Source: an uncultured Eubacteriales bacterium (GTDB lineage Bacteria > Bacillota > Clostridia > Christensenellales > UBA1242). Taken from it: a stretch of 64,000 bases of DNA. The notes under the pieces were generated by a model that made no database searches, was not told the DNA's origin, and saw only the letters and a list, made by a program, of their open reading frames with translations. Shown here one piece after another: positions 1 through 8,523 of this stretch. The position numbers and the translations under genes were made by a program. How positions within the stretch are numbered: position 1 is the stretch's first letter; the number at the start of each line of letters is the position of its first letter. The stretch is taken from assembly GCA_949031345.1 (NCBI GenBank), contig CARNVA010000004.1, positions 4,603-68,602 of the forward strand. Reading direction: 5' to 3'.

Positions 1-182
1 ACATTTTCAAACAAAAAAAAGTGGCACCATGCAGGCTTATCAATATGCGTTGCGCAGGAAAAGACCAATAATAAATTTCTTTGAGTTAAGTGAAATACCC
101 TCTGCGTCAAACCAAACTTTTCTCAACAAACAATAAAAAAATAAAAAATTAAAGCCAAAAATCACTTAATAAACAAAGTCGC
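1..182. other. Noncoding left edge, nothing recognised
   Basis: AT-rich sequence with no supported reading frame, RNA gene or promoter. It lies downstream of the stop codon of the first surface-protein gene and its terminator. In two other surface genes of this window the matching position holds a decayed fragment of a housekeeping gene, so this stretch could be similar debris whose parent lies outside the window. That cannot be tested here. Confidence 0.4.
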
Positions 183-215
183 AAAAAAACTCTTCTAATT
201 TAAGAAGAGTTTTTG
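183..215. terminator. Bidirectional Rho-independent terminator
   Basis: Perfect 8-bp stem (189-196 paired with 203-210) with a 6-nt loop. An A run lies on one side and a T run on the other, so it can stop transcription in both directions. It follows the stop codon of the minus-strand surface-protein gene. Confidence 0.85.
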
Positions 216-228
216 TTTTAACGATTTT

Positions 229-3200
229 TTACAATGCTGTATACCCAAGCTCTGCAAGTTTTTCCATTGTTAAGTTTCCTCCGCTGCTGCTTATCCATGA
301 AAACCCTTTTGGCAATGGTTGATCGTTTACTGCCAGTGTCCAGTTTGCAAATGGGTTTGTTTCGCTGCTATGGGTCACATACTTCTTTACTATGTTGTCG
401 TTATCCTTGTTCTGTATATACAAGCTGCTCTTGATTGTTCCGCTTCCCTTTGTAATGGCATAGTTTGTTGTAGAGTTTGCAAAGCAGTCAATTACGCTTC
501 CGCCGTTTAAGTTGCCTGTAAGAAGGCCTGTATTACTTCCTCCTGTTACGCTTCCAATAAAACCACATGATTGCAAGGTTATTCCGCTTGTTGTTGTTTG
601 GCCGAGTATTCCTCCACAGTCTGCATTTGATGCCGACGCTGTTACGCTGCCCTTCATATAGCAGTTTTCAAGGCGTGTACCTGTTCCGCCATTACGCCCA
701 AGGATTCCTCCTACATAGTCATTTCCGTTTACGCTTCCATAGTTATAGCTTGACAAAATTGATGTGCTTACTCCATAGCCTATCATTCCTACATTGTTGT
801 GTCCTGTCACTGTTGCTCCGCTTCGGCAGTTTTCTATGCTTCCGTTGTTGAGGTTGCCGACTATCGAGCCAACATTATCATAGCCTCGGATAGTACCCGA
901 TATGATATTCACATTCTTTATCGTTGCATTTCTTGTATAACCAAACAGACCTACATTTGAATAGAGATAATAGCCAGATTCACTCTCAACTCTCGCACTT
1001 GAGGTGGTAAGATTTGTTATCAAATAACCATTGCCATCATAATTGCCTTGAAAAGCTGTCTTCTCACTGCCTATCGGCAACCACAATCTTCCACTTAAAT
1101 CTATACTTTCAGTCTGCTTAAAATACTTTCCTGCAAAAGTTATACCATTTGCCACCGCTTTTGAAATGTACGCAAGGTCTTCCTTGCATGAAATAAAATA
1201 TGGATCGTTTATTGTTCCACTTCCAGTTAGACCGCTTGAAGCATAAGTGTTCCATGTTTCATCCCACTGCGCAAATAAGGTAATATTATTTGTAAAATTT
1301 GAAACATATTGTCTTTCATAAAATTTTGTACCACTGCCATTAGCACTTGTGTTCCAACCTTTAAATAAATAATCATTTCTAGAAAACGCATTGCTTGTCA
1401 ACTGTTTAGCAGCACTGTTGTAAGTCAATTGCATACTTTCCATGTTGCCAACTCCGCCATTTGAATTAAAGCAAATGTTTATTGTTTTAGGCGTCCAGTG
1501 TGCATATAATGTATGATTACCCACAATCGTCACCGTTGCATTGCTTTCGATCTTACTTCCACCACTTAAATCTGTATACCAGCCATCAAAGTCATAGCCT
1601 ATTCTGTCATTAACAAGAGGCAGATGTCCATAACTCGAATTAAATTTTACATTTTTTTCGACATTATTTCCATTCATCACCCAATCTTTCAATTCGTAAA
1701 TGTAAAAACTTCCTCCGTTTGCATTGGCCGTGACTTTATAAGTGTTTGCCTCCCACACTGCATACAAATCAACGGTAGAAGCACCAGCAGTCGTCAATTT
1801 GCTTACACTTGCTCCATCAGAATAGATTACTCCACCGTTTGCGCTTGTAGCCCATCCTTTAAATGTATATCCCGGCCGGACAAAAGTATTCCTTTGTAAA
1901 GCATGAGGTGTGCCATATGTAAACCCGCCTTGTGATGTTGTTGTATACGGAGAAAAGTTGGAATTAAACCGGACTGAATATGATATCCCTGTCCAGTGCG
2001 CGTAAATAGTGTGATCGCATGCCGTTGTCATTTTTGTAGAAGAGCTTACCACTGTTCCACCAATTGCTTCTGTATACCATCCTGTAAAATTATAGCCCGT
2101 TCTTGTAGGTGTTGGAAGTGTGTCATAAGTTGAATCATAATTGATACTTTTAGTTGCTATAGACCCACTGCCAGTCCATCCAGTTGTATATGGAATGCTT
2201 CCGTATTCGCCATTTACATCTGCAGTCACCGTGTATGAATTTGATACCCAATGTGCATATATTGTGCGGTTGCCTAAAGTTGTCACTTTTGTAGAAGATG
2301 AAACATATGTCCCGCCACTTGCTGAGGTATACCAACCTAAAAAACTATCTCCCGTTCTTGTAGGTGTTGGAAGGTGGCCATATTTGCTGTCATAATAAAC
2401 CGTCTTTTTTGAAGTTAAAACACTTCCGCCATTGGGATCAAAGAGCAAATCATATTCATTTGCAGGACAATACGCATAAAAATAAGGGTTTATAGTGTAG
2501 GCTACACAATCGGCATTATTCTGATATGTCGAAAGTTTTACATTGTTTGAGTCTCTCCATTCTTGAAAATGATAACCCGTCTTAACAGAAGTTGCAGGCA
2601 AACGGTATTTCTTACCATATTCTGTTGTCACCGAACCTATATAACTGGTTGTAGTACCGACATCAGGAGAGTAATATTTGTGATAGTGCTTGGCATCTAC
2701 AGATTTTGCTGACACATAAAAATCCACCTTGAATGAAACATTTCCCCAGATTCCAACAGCAAGTTGAGCATTTTTGCTACTATCGTAGTTAGCATCTGCA
2801 TAACTATCAAAATTGGTTACTTTCTTCTCAAACTTCTCAAAATCACCATCCGCATATATATTTGCATAAACATCATAATAATATGACCTAAACCCTTCAA
2901 GGTATAAGTTTACAGCACAGTCTTTATTACTGATGGCTGAGCCTGAAGTTGAGCTTGAGTTTGATGTTGATGAAGAGTTTATGAAGGCGTGCCCCCAGTC
3001 AAAGTCTGGGTCTGGGCCATCTATGCCCTGTTTAACATTATAAGAAGCACCGGGCCCGTAAATTGAGTATGTATGTCCGTCAGAGGTGACTGATAAAGTA
3101 TTCTTAGTTGCATCCAAATTGCTTTTCAACGCGCCACCACTTGCATAAAGATATATGGTCGTTCTTATCGTCTTTGCGTCAGTCTGTATATTTTTAAGCT

Positions 3201-3291
3201 GTGGCGTAAAAAGAATAAGCAATCCACATGCCAAACAAATCAAACATATAAATGAAAGTGAAAAATATTTAAAATTTCTTTTCATTTTCAT
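229..3291 (-). CDS. Surface protein 1: InlB B-repeat / GLUG protein
   Basis: A 1020-residue secreted protein with an N-terminal signal peptide (hydrophobic core about residues 8-30). Residues about 40-280 are unrecognised. About five InlB B-repeats (Listeria-Bacteroides repeat family) span roughly 283-680, each with the pattern GY.F.GWYT...GG and a closing T(I/L)YAHW. A GLUG-type region follows (about 690-960), with DGNGY and repeated N(V/N)G..G segments. The C-terminal tail (last about 55 residues, motif PLPKG.SW) is shared with three paralogues here. No LPXTG sorting signal is present. Expected to be exported and possibly adhesive (inference). The ribosome site AGGAG sits 3 nt before the first ATG and 9 nt before a second (3285), so translation may start at the latter. 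Its promoter carries a G9 run. Confidence 0.93.
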   Translation of the reverse strand: MKMKRNFKYFSLSFICLICLACGLLILFTPQLKNIQTDAKTIRTTIYLYASGGALKSNLDATKNTLSVTSDGHTYSIYGPGASYNVKQGIDGPDPDFDWGHAFINSSSTSNSSSTSGSAISNKDCAVNLYLEGFRSYYYDVYANIYADGDFEKFEKKVTNFDSYADANYDSSKNAQLAVGIWGNVSFKVDFYVSAKSVDAKHYHKYYSPDVGTTTSYIGSVTTEYGKKYRLPATSVKTGYHFQEWRDSNNVKLSTYQNNADCVAYTINPYFYAYCPANEYDLLFDPNGGSVLTSKKTVYYDSKYGHLPTPTRTGDSFLGWYTSASGGTYVSSSTKVTTLGNRTIYAHWVSNSYTVTADVNGEYGSIPYTTGWTGSGSIATKSINYDSTYDTLPTPTRTGYNFTGWYTEAIGGTVVSSSTKMTTACDHTIYAHWTGISYSVRFNSNFSPYTTTSQGGFTYGTPHALQRNTFVRPGYTFKGWATSANGGVIYSDGASVSKLTTAGASTVDLYAVWEANTYKVTANANGGSFYIYELKDWVMNGNNVEKNVKFNSSYGHLPLVNDRIGYDFDGWYTDLSGGSKIESNATVTIVGNHTLYAHWTPKTINICFNSNGGVGNMESMQLTYNSAAKQLTSNAFSRNDYLFKGWNTSANGSGTKFYERQYVSNFTNNITLFAQWDETWNTYASSGLTGSGTINDPYFISCKEDLAYISKAVANGITFAGKYFKQTESIDLSGRLWLPIGSEKTAFQGNYDGNGYLITNLTTSSARVESESGYYLYSNVGLFGYTRNATIKNVNIISGTIRGYDNVGSIVGNLNNGSIENCRSGATVTGHNNVGMIGYGVSTSILSSYNYGSVNGNDYVGGILGRNGGTGTRLENCYMKGSVTASASNADCGGILGQTTTSGITLQSCGFIGSVTGGSNTGLLTGNLNGGSVIDCFANSTTNYAITKGSGTIKSSLYIQNKDNDNIVKKYVTHSSETNPFANWTLAVNDQPLPKGFSWISSSGGNLTMEKLAELGYTAL

Positions 3292-3386
3292 AGGCTCCTA
3301 TATTTAGTTTAACAAATTTTTTATAATATAAACTATATAAAGCTTTTCAATAACATTTATTATAAAATAATAAATAATATAATTTA

Positions 3387-3414
3387 ATTTTACCCCCCCC
3401 CGATTTATTGTCAA
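3387..3414 (-). promoter_or_regulatory. Poly-G spacer promoter of surface gene 1
   Basis: Reading the minus strand, a perfect -35 TTGACA (3414-3409) and a -10 TAAAAT (3392-3387) are separated by 16 bp. Nine of these are an unbroken G run (C9 at 3393-3401 on the plus strand) directly abutting the -10 box. The start codon lies about 95 nt downstream. One more G would give the optimal 17-bp spacing. Slippage of the run would change promoter strength; that role is inference. Confidence 0.8.
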
Positions 3415-3513
3415 ATGTTTTACCGTATTTTTTTTTACTTTAGTAATTTTTCTTAAAAATCGTTTTCTAAAAATCAACATCAACATAATAATTTAAATAT
3501 GATTTTAGACAAT

Positions 3514-3549
3514 AAAAAACCCTTCTTAATAATAAGAAGAGCCTTTTTA
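3514..3549 (-). terminator. Terminator of the 77-aa membrane protein gene
   Basis: Stem CTTCTTA (3522-3528) pairs with TAAGAAG (3533-3539). On the minus strand it is followed by a T run. It lies just after the stop codon at 3553. Confidence 0.75.
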
Positions 3550-3552
3550 TAA

Positions 3553-3786
3553 TTAGTCAATCCACCAAACATGACCAATGATGAGTATACAAAGCATATC
3601 AATCAACCATAAGAATGGAATGCCAATGATGATGAAAATGACAGCAATAAGCACACCAACCCAGTTTTGTTTATCTACAGATCTGATTATTCTATAAACA
3701 ACCCAAACGATGTCAAGAAATGGAAGTGCAAGCAACACCTTTACAAGCAAAGGCAATTTTTCCATTGCAACGATAAAGCTTTTCAT
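3553..3786 (-). CDS. Small membrane protein, two hydrophobic segments
   Basis: A 77-residue protein not recognised as a named family. It has a short amphipathic start (about residues 1-14), then two long hydrophobic stretches (about 14-32 and 42-72), so it is probably an inner-membrane protein with both ends on one side. The start is firm: AAAGGAGG lies 6 nt before ATG. It is a single-gene unit between the poly-G promoter of surface gene 1 and a papain-like amidase gene, with its own terminator. Function unknown. Confidence 0.8.
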   Translation of the reverse strand: MKSFIVAMEKLPLLVKVLLALPFLDIVWVVYRIIRSVDKQNWVGVLIAVIFIIIGIPFLWLIDMLCILIIGHVWWID

Positions 3787-3885
3787 GATTTTCCTCCTTT
3801 ATATTCTATATATATTTTACTACACCTTTTCTTTTTGTCAATCATAAAGTTATCAAAAATTTAAAACTTTTCATCTCAAATATTG

Positions 3886-4371
3886 TCACCTTACAATTAT
3901 GCCTTCAATATGAATTGGCATAACTTCAAAAAAAGAATAATTTTGAAGAGGTTTGTCTTTGGCATCATTTGAATGGGCACACACTATGATTTGTCTGCCT
4001 ATAATATTTGTCACAATCACACTATGGTTAAAATGCGTGGGGTTTTGGCGCAGCTGCAATATATCACCAATCATAACTTGATTCAATTGAACAACCCTTC
4101 CATAAGGCCCAACACTTTTATCCTTTCTCAACAGAAATTTCATTAAAGCATCAACTGATGTCCAGCTTGGCGAACGCGACGCTTGAGAGTTATAAAACCA
4201 GCCATTATGCCGGTCATAATTCATCACGCCGCCACCTGAGAGAAGACATTGCGAAACAAAGTTTGTACAATCTCCGCCAATGCCTCCAAAATGATAATAT
4301 TCTGGATTGGCAGAAAGCGCCCATCTTCTAGCATAAGCCGCCGCTTTAGCCCTATCGTAATTTTTAACCAT
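3886..4371 (-). CDS. Putative amidase-domain (Amidase_6) protein
   Basis: A 161-residue protein matching the putative amidase domain family (Amidase_6, NlpC/P60-like fold). The N-terminal YDR..A..YA..WA pattern is typical, followed by the predicted catalytic cysteine in GGDCTNFVSQ (about residue 34), the GG....W..Y.. region, and a catalytic His in FNHSVIV (about residue 117). There is no signal peptide and no spore or wall-targeting domain. In the family such domains are linked to amide or peptidoglycan cleavage, but many members are uncharacterised. No clear ribosome site precedes the ATG, so the start is less certain than the family assignment. It is flanked by unrelated small genes. Confidence 0.85.
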   Translation of the reverse strand: MVKNYDRAKAAAYARRWALSANPEYYHFGGIGGDCTNFVSQCLLSGGGVMNYDRHNGWFYNSQASRSPSWTSVDALMKFLLRKDKSVGPYGRVVQLNQVMIGDILQLRQNPTHFNHSVIVTNIIGRQIIVCAHSNDAKDKPLQNYSFFEVMPIHIEGIIVR

Positions 4372-4415
4372 AGTTTGTTATATGATAATTTTTCAGTATT
4401 TGACAATAGATTATT

Positions 4416-4444
4416 TAAAAAAGCCAGGTTTCAAACCTGACCAT
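4416..4444 (-). terminator. Terminator of the 267-aa unknown gene
   Basis: Stem CAGGTTT (4425-4431) pairs with AAACCTG (4433-4439) around a minimal loop. On the minus strand it is followed by a T6 run. It sits directly after the stop codon at 4449. Confidence 0.75.
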
Positions 4445-4448
4445 TTAA

Positions 4449-5252
4449 TTATATTTCAATTTCGTCATCAATATTTTGATCAACCTTTTGCGTAGAAGCA
4501 AAATTATTTTCCAGCACATCAAGCGAGCAAAAACCTCTGCATTCGTTACAATTTTGAAGTTGCTCTTTTTCCGCTTTTCTAAGCCTGCTGTAGCTTATTT
4601 TGTTATCAACAGTAGGATTTACATTCATCACCTTTGCAACAGCATCAGAATGAATAACATACAAGTTTGTGCGGCTGCTGACCAAGTTTTGCTCTTCTGC
4701 AGCAACGACAGACGAAAGAATGCTGTTTACAGTACCACCAATTATGTAAATACAATCATATGCACTTTTGATTTTATCATTCAAAATATCTTTGTTTGGA
4801 TGACTGTTGAAAAGAAAATAATTTTCGTCGTAAACGCTTGTCAAATTTAAATGAGAATCAATGCTTGTCCATTGAGAAGCACAGTTTCCATACTCTTGCA
4901 CCAGTTTGATATTTTCTAAAACAGCACTTATTCTGCTGTAACCACCACTTATAGAAAAATATTTATTATTGACCTGCCCAACGCATTTGATATTCATTGG
5001 CACATATTGATCTTTTTCACCTATTGCATAAAGAAAAACAATAAGACCAGTATTTTCATTTACAAAAAGATGATTAAAATGGTTTTTGCCCATGGTCTTA
5101 TCAGTATATGAAAAATCTGCATCTTTTTTAAAACCCAAAGCCTCAAGTTTTTCGACAACACCATCAAATCTTTCACTTTCATGCTTCTTCATGATTTTTT
5201 TCTTATTTTTGATTGAAGTTTCAAAAGCTTGAATTACCCAACTTTTTGCCAT
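4449..5252 (-). CDS. Unrecognised cytosolic protein, 267 aa
   Basis: Not recognised. The protein has no signal peptide or membrane segment. A lysine-rich N terminus (about residues 14-24) precedes a mixed alpha/beta body. A segment near 165-200 (YDCIYIIGGTVNSI then VVAAEEQN) looks like a nucleotide- or ligand-binding beta-alpha unit, but no standard motif is visible. Near the end a CNECRGFC cluster (about 234-241) could bind metal. The C terminus is acidic (DDEIEI). The ribosome site is a run of six G 6 nt before ATG; slippage there could alter translation (inference). The next gene, transcribed before it, encodes a 55-residue protein with a similar acidic tail (DDIEMF), which hints that the two are linked. 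Confidence 0.75.
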   Translation of the reverse strand: MAKSWVIQAFETSIKNKKKIMKKHESERFDGVVEKLEALGFKKDADFSYTDKTMGKNHFNHLFVNENTGLIVFLYAIGEKDQYVPMNIKCVGQVNNKYFSISGGYSRISAVLENIKLVQEYGNCASQWTSIDSHLNLTSVYDENYFLFNSHPNKDILNDKIKSAYDCIYIIGGTVNSILSSVVAAEEQNLVSSRTNLYVIHSDAVAKVMNVNPTVDNKISYSRLRKAEKEQLQNCNECRGFCSLDVLENNFASTQKVDQNIDDEIEI

Positions 5253-5272
5253 ATATCCCCCCTATATAAACG

Positions 5273-5303
5273 AAAAACACCTTTGCTATAAAGGCGCTTT
5301 TTC
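5273..5303 (-). terminator. Terminator of the 55-aa gene
   Basis: Stem CACCTTT (5278-5284) pairs with AAAGGCG (5290-5296) with one G-T pair. On the minus strand a T5 run follows. It separates the two acidic-tailed genes into individual transcripts. Confidence 0.65.
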
Positions 5304-5307
5304 TTAA

Positions 5308-5475
5308 TTAAAACATTTCAATATCGTCAAATAAATCTTCTTTAACTTTTTTGTTTGCATTTACGCTGAAGAATTTTACTTGGTTTGTATTTATATCAGC
5401 TTTTCGAGCGATTGTGCAATTTTTAAGATATTCTTTGTTTATTCTGTATTTTAAAGTCTGCTTATTTTCTGCCAT
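5308..5475 (-). CDS. Small hypothetical protein with acidic tail
   Basis: A 55-residue protein of unknown function. The frame is open further upstream (to 5520), but GGAGG lies 5 nt before the ATG at 5475, so that is taken as the start. The sequence is basic and charged in the first two thirds (KYRINKEYLK) and ends in the acidic DDIEMF, which resembles the end of the next protein downstream (DDEIEI). No signal peptide or membrane segment is visible. It lies directly downstream of argS. Confidence 0.65.
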   Translation of the reverse strand: MAENKQTLKYRINKEYLKNCTIARKADINTNQVKFFSVNANKKVKEDLFDDIEMF

Positions 5476-5546
5476 AATATCCTCCATATCTTGTCTATAT
5501 GATAACATACTTTTTGGCAAATGTAAATACCTTTTTTGAAAATATT

Positions 5547-7307
5547 TTACATTTTTTTAGGCACTTCAACTGCCAAAATATCCAGCGCTTGAAGCATCTT
5601 TTTCCTTACAATTTTAAGAAGTGAAATTTGACTGTTTTGCCTATTTTCATCCTTCTGACCAAGCACATTATGATTGTTATAAAATCCAGAAAATGCACTT
5701 GCAAGGTCATAAAGCGCACTGCAAAGTGCATTTAATGACCTGTCTTTATAACATATACCAAAAGCCGAGTTGAGCTTGATAATATTCCTCAAAATCTCGC
5801 GTTCTTCCTCGCAGTAAATAGAAATCTCTCCGCCCTCTCTGCCTTCAAGTTTGCTTAAGATTGAATTTATTCTCACAACCATATATTGAAGATATGGGCC
5901 AGTCTTGCCTTCAAATGACATAAACTTATCAATGTCGAAAACATAATCTTTGCTTACCGTATTTGAAAGGTCGCCAAACTTCATGGCAGCCACACCAATC
6001 ATAAGCGCTGTCTCATCATCGGCCTCAGCACCATTTGACTTAAGCTTCTCTTTTGCCTTATCCCTCAGCATCGCAATAATATCTTCAAGCTTTATCGTAT
6101 CCCCCGAGCGTGTCTTGAAAGGCTTGCCATCTGCGCCATTCATTGTGCCATTTATGATATGAACAAGCTCTTGCCCCTCTGGTGAAATTCCGCTTTTTTT
6201 ACACACTCTAAACACCTGTGTAAAGTGCATTTTTTGTCTGCCATCCGTGACATACTCAATACGGTCAAGCTTGTATTGCTTATTTCTCATAAGAATGGTC
6301 GCAATGTCTGTTGTCGCATAAAGGTCAGCTCCATTACTCTTTTGAATTAAACATGGAGGCATTGGATTAAGATATCTCTGAACGCCATCTTCCTTGACTG
6401 GAGCTGGTACATTCTCGCCTTCCTCAGCCACATCAACAACAAGCGCCCCCTCACTTTCATAAGCAAGCCCCTTGCTTTTGATAAAATCAACAGCTTCCTT
6501 GCAATAATCACTTGCATCACTTTCGCCTTTCCATAGGTCAAATGTGGCACCCAGCCTTGAATAATTGGTTGAAATTTCTTTTACCGAAAGTTGCCTAATA
6601 TCTTTATAAACCTCATAATATGGCTCTTCTTTTCTTTGAATTTTAAGAGTCCACTCTTCCGCCTTTCTCTTAAAGTCTTCTTCTTGCCCTTTTCGCTTGT
6701 TGGCAGCTGGATATGCCTCATTCAAATCTTCAATAGTAAGTATTCTCTTCTCGCCGCCTTTGCCAAAATAATAGTCAAGCTTTCCCTCTTCAAAAAGCTG
6801 AAGCTCGGTAAGCCCCATTTGAAGCCCCCAGTCTCCAAGATGAACATCACTGATGACCTCATCACCAAGCAAACGATAAAGCCTTTTCAAACTTTCACCA
6901 ATGATTGCAGGCCTAAGATGCCCAATATGTAAAGCTTTTGCAACATTTGCACCACCATAATCAAGCAATACTTTTTGTGAGACTTCATTTTTTTCAAGAC
7001 CACCGCGCTCGTCTTCCAAAATAAAATTTGCAAACTTTGCAAAGGCCTTGTCGCTTATTTTAATGTTGATAAAAGCAGGCTTCGCAACTTCAAAAACAAA
7101 GTCCTCGTTGCCCTGCAAATAAGAAATTATGTCTGATGCAATGTCAAAAGGATTTTTGCCATACTTTTTCGATAAAGCAAAACAACCATTGCATTGCAAA
7201 TCACAAATTCCCTTTTGAGCAGAAAAGCTGACCGATAAATTTTCTTTATAGCCAGCCTTATCTGCAGCATCCATCAATAACTTTTCAATTTCTTTGATTA
7301 AATTCAT
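5547..7307 (-). CDS. argS: Arginyl-tRNA synthetase
   Basis: A class I aminoacyl-tRNA synthetase of 586 residues that charges tRNA-Arg. Visible parts in order: the Arg-tRNA synthetase N-terminal additional domain (about 1-90); the catalytic Rossmann fold with the HIGH signature written HIGHLRPAIIG (about residue 128); the DLGDWG-type segment; the MSFEGKTGPYLQYM region; and the helical anticodon-binding domain ending in ALDIL. The frame is open 40 codons further upstream, but ATCGGAG before the ATG at 7307 and the family N terminus favour this start. Length is normal. It is probably transcribed on its own, since a hairpin-rich repeat separates it from recR. Confidence 0.97.
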   Translation of the reverse strand: MNLIKEIEKLLMDAADKAGYKENLSVSFSAQKGICDLQCNGCFALSKKYGKNPFDIASDIISYLQGNEDFVFEVAKPAFINIKISDKAFAKFANFILEDERGGLEKNEVSQKVLLDYGGANVAKALHIGHLRPAIIGESLKRLYRLLGDEVISDVHLGDWGLQMGLTELQLFEEGKLDYYFGKGGEKRILTIEDLNEAYPAANKRKGQEEDFKRKAEEWTLKIQRKEEPYYEVYKDIRQLSVKEISTNYSRLGATFDLWKGESDASDYCKEAVDFIKSKGLAYESEGALVVDVAEEGENVPAPVKEDGVQRYLNPMPPCLIQKSNGADLYATTDIATILMRNKQYKLDRIEYVTDGRQKMHFTQVFRVCKKSGISPEGQELVHIINGTMNGADGKPFKTRSGDTIKLEDIIAMLRDKAKEKLKSNGAEADDETALMIGVAAMKFGDLSNTVSKDYVFDIDKFMSFEGKTGPYLQYMVVRINSILSKLEGREGGEISIYCEEEREILRNIIKLNSAFGICYKDRSLNALCSALYDLASAFSGFYNNHNVLGQKDENRQNSQISLLKIVRKKMLQALDILAVEVPKKM

Positions 7308-7422
7308 TTTTTCTCCGATAATACTATATTTAGTAAGATTTCTCTTATACATAATACAATATCTGTTATGCCTTAGGCACATTTTAATAGTAATTTTTAA
7401 CATTCTCGCACTTAGCAAATAA

Positions 7423-7612
7423 AGCATTACGCCAATTTGTATCTCTAAGCACTTTGCTCCCAGCAGCCTACTCGCTTCCTGCTTCAGAACGCAATTATAA
7501 ACAAGTAAGGCAAGGCTCGAATGCAGCTCTCAAGCATGAGTTTAAAGGGTAAATGAGTGTTTGAGACTGCTTTCAGTAAACGAAGCATTACGCAGTTTAT
7601 AATTGCGTTCTG
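7423..7612. repeat. Imperfect hairpin using the 3' end of recR
   Basis: An exact 18-bp inverted repeat (7485-7502 and 7595-7612) encloses further imperfectly paired sequence, giving a hairpin of about 128 nt. The right arm contains the last codons and stop of recR, so the left arm is an inverted copy of the recR end. A 10-bp direct repeat AGCATTACGC also flanks most of the block (7423-7432 and 7584-7593). It could be a small mobile-element relic, a structured 3' UTR, or a terminator-like fold. No coding capacity was seen. Confidence 0.6.
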
Positions 7613-8184
7613 GCTTCGAGAGCTTTCGACAATGTCACCTCATCCGCATACTCAAGATCACTGCCCATGGCAACACCCTGAGCAAGTCGAGTAACTTTCA
7701 CACCAAGGGGCGAAAGAAGTTTGGCAATATACATGGCTGTTGCATCCCCTTCAACATCTGGGTTTGTCGCCATGATGACCTCTTCAACTTTGTCTTCTTG
7801 AATGCGAGCAAGAAGCTCTTTAATTTTAATATCGTTTGGCCCTCTGTGTTCAAGTGGACTTATTGTTCCAAACAAAACATGATAAACGCCTTGATAAGAT
7901 TTTACCTTTTCCATAGCAAGCACATCTTTAGGGTCTTTTACTACACAAATAATTTTTCTGTTGCGATGAGTGCAAATCGGACAAACTTCTCTGTCCGTAA
8001 AATTTCCACAAACTTTGCAAAAACCTATTTTTGATTTAGCCTCTAAAATTGCCTCGCTAAACCTCTTTGCACGATCTTCTTTGCCTTCAATAATAGAAAA
8101 AGCATAGCGCTGAGCAGTTTTATAACCAACGCCAGGCAAGGTGCGAAACTGCTCTATCAACTTTTCAATTGTATCTTCATTCAT
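7597..8184 (-). CDS. recR: Recombination mediator RecR
   Basis: A 195-residue recombination mediator that loads RecA with RecF/RecO during gap repair. It has the N-terminal helix-hairpin-helix (LPGVGYKTAQRYAF, about 17-30), a zinc finger CxxC...CxxC (CKVC and CPIC, about 57-72), and a Toprim domain (about 80-175) with the EVIMATNPDVEGDATA stretch. The C terminus LSKALEARTQL is typical. The frame is open 25 codons upstream, but the ATG at 8184 matches the family start and gives normal length. It follows ybaB by 11 nt in the usual dnaX-ybaB-recR operon. Its stop lies inside an inverted repeat. Confidence 0.97.
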   Translation of the reverse strand: MNEDTIEKLIEQFRTLPGVGYKTAQRYAFSIIEGKEDRAKRFSEAILEAKSKIGFCKVCGNFTDREVCPICTHRNRKIICVVKDPKDVLAMEKVKSYQGVYHVLFGTISPLEHRGPNDIKIKELLARIQEDKVEEVIMATNPDVEGDATAMYIAKLLSPLGVKVTRLAQGVAMGSDLEYADEVTLSKALEARTQL

Positions 8185-8195
8185 AACAAAACCTA

Positions 8196-8519
8196 TTAAA
8201 AGAGTCCTGGCACTGATGGCATGGTTGACTGCTCTTTGCGAGTAATTTGTTCGAGACAATCATTGACAGCAGAAATAACAAGGTCTTCAAGCATTTCTTT
8301 ATCATCAGGGTCAACAACCTCATCTTCAATATTGATTGATTTCATAACTCTTGCACCAGTCATTTTTACTTCAACCATTCCACCACCCACAGAAGAAGTG
8401 AAAACCGTGTTTTCAAGCTCTTCCTTAGCTTTTGCCATATCCTCTTGCATTTTTTGTGCCTGACGCATAAGTTGATTCATGTTTGCGCCACCAAATCCTC
8501 CAAAATTTCCGTATCCCAT
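8196..8519 (-). CDS. YbaB/EbfC nucleoid-associated protein
   Basis: A 107-residue member of the YbaB/EbfC family of small dimeric DNA-binding proteins. Glycine-rich start, a long charged helix (MNQLMRQAQKMQEDMAKAK), the conserved beta segment GGGMVEVKMTGA, then an acidic helix (DPDDKEMLEDLV) and the end MPSVPGLF. It lies 4 nt after the dnaX tau stop and just before recR, the classic arrangement, so it is probably cotranscribed and acts in DNA organisation or recombinational repair. Confidence 0.95.
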   Translation of the reverse strand: MGYGNFGGFGGANMNQLMRQAQKMQEDMAKAKEELENTVFTSSVGGGMVEVKMTGARVMKSINIEDEVVDPDDKEMLEDLVISAVNDCLEQITRKEQSTMPSVPGLF

Positions 8520-8523
8520 ATTA

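Noticed and set aside
229..3291. Several plus-strand frames of 60-94 codons inside surface gene 1 and similar antisense frames in surface genes 2-4
   Set aside because: They lack ribosome sites, show low-complexity composition typical of the complement of Ser/Thr/Gly-rich coding repeats, and overlap well-supported proteins.
3304..3486. A 60-codon minus-strand frame across the surface gene 1 promoter
   Set aside because: It runs through the G run and promoter boxes, has no ribosome site and reads as AT-rich junk; the region is explained by the promoter.
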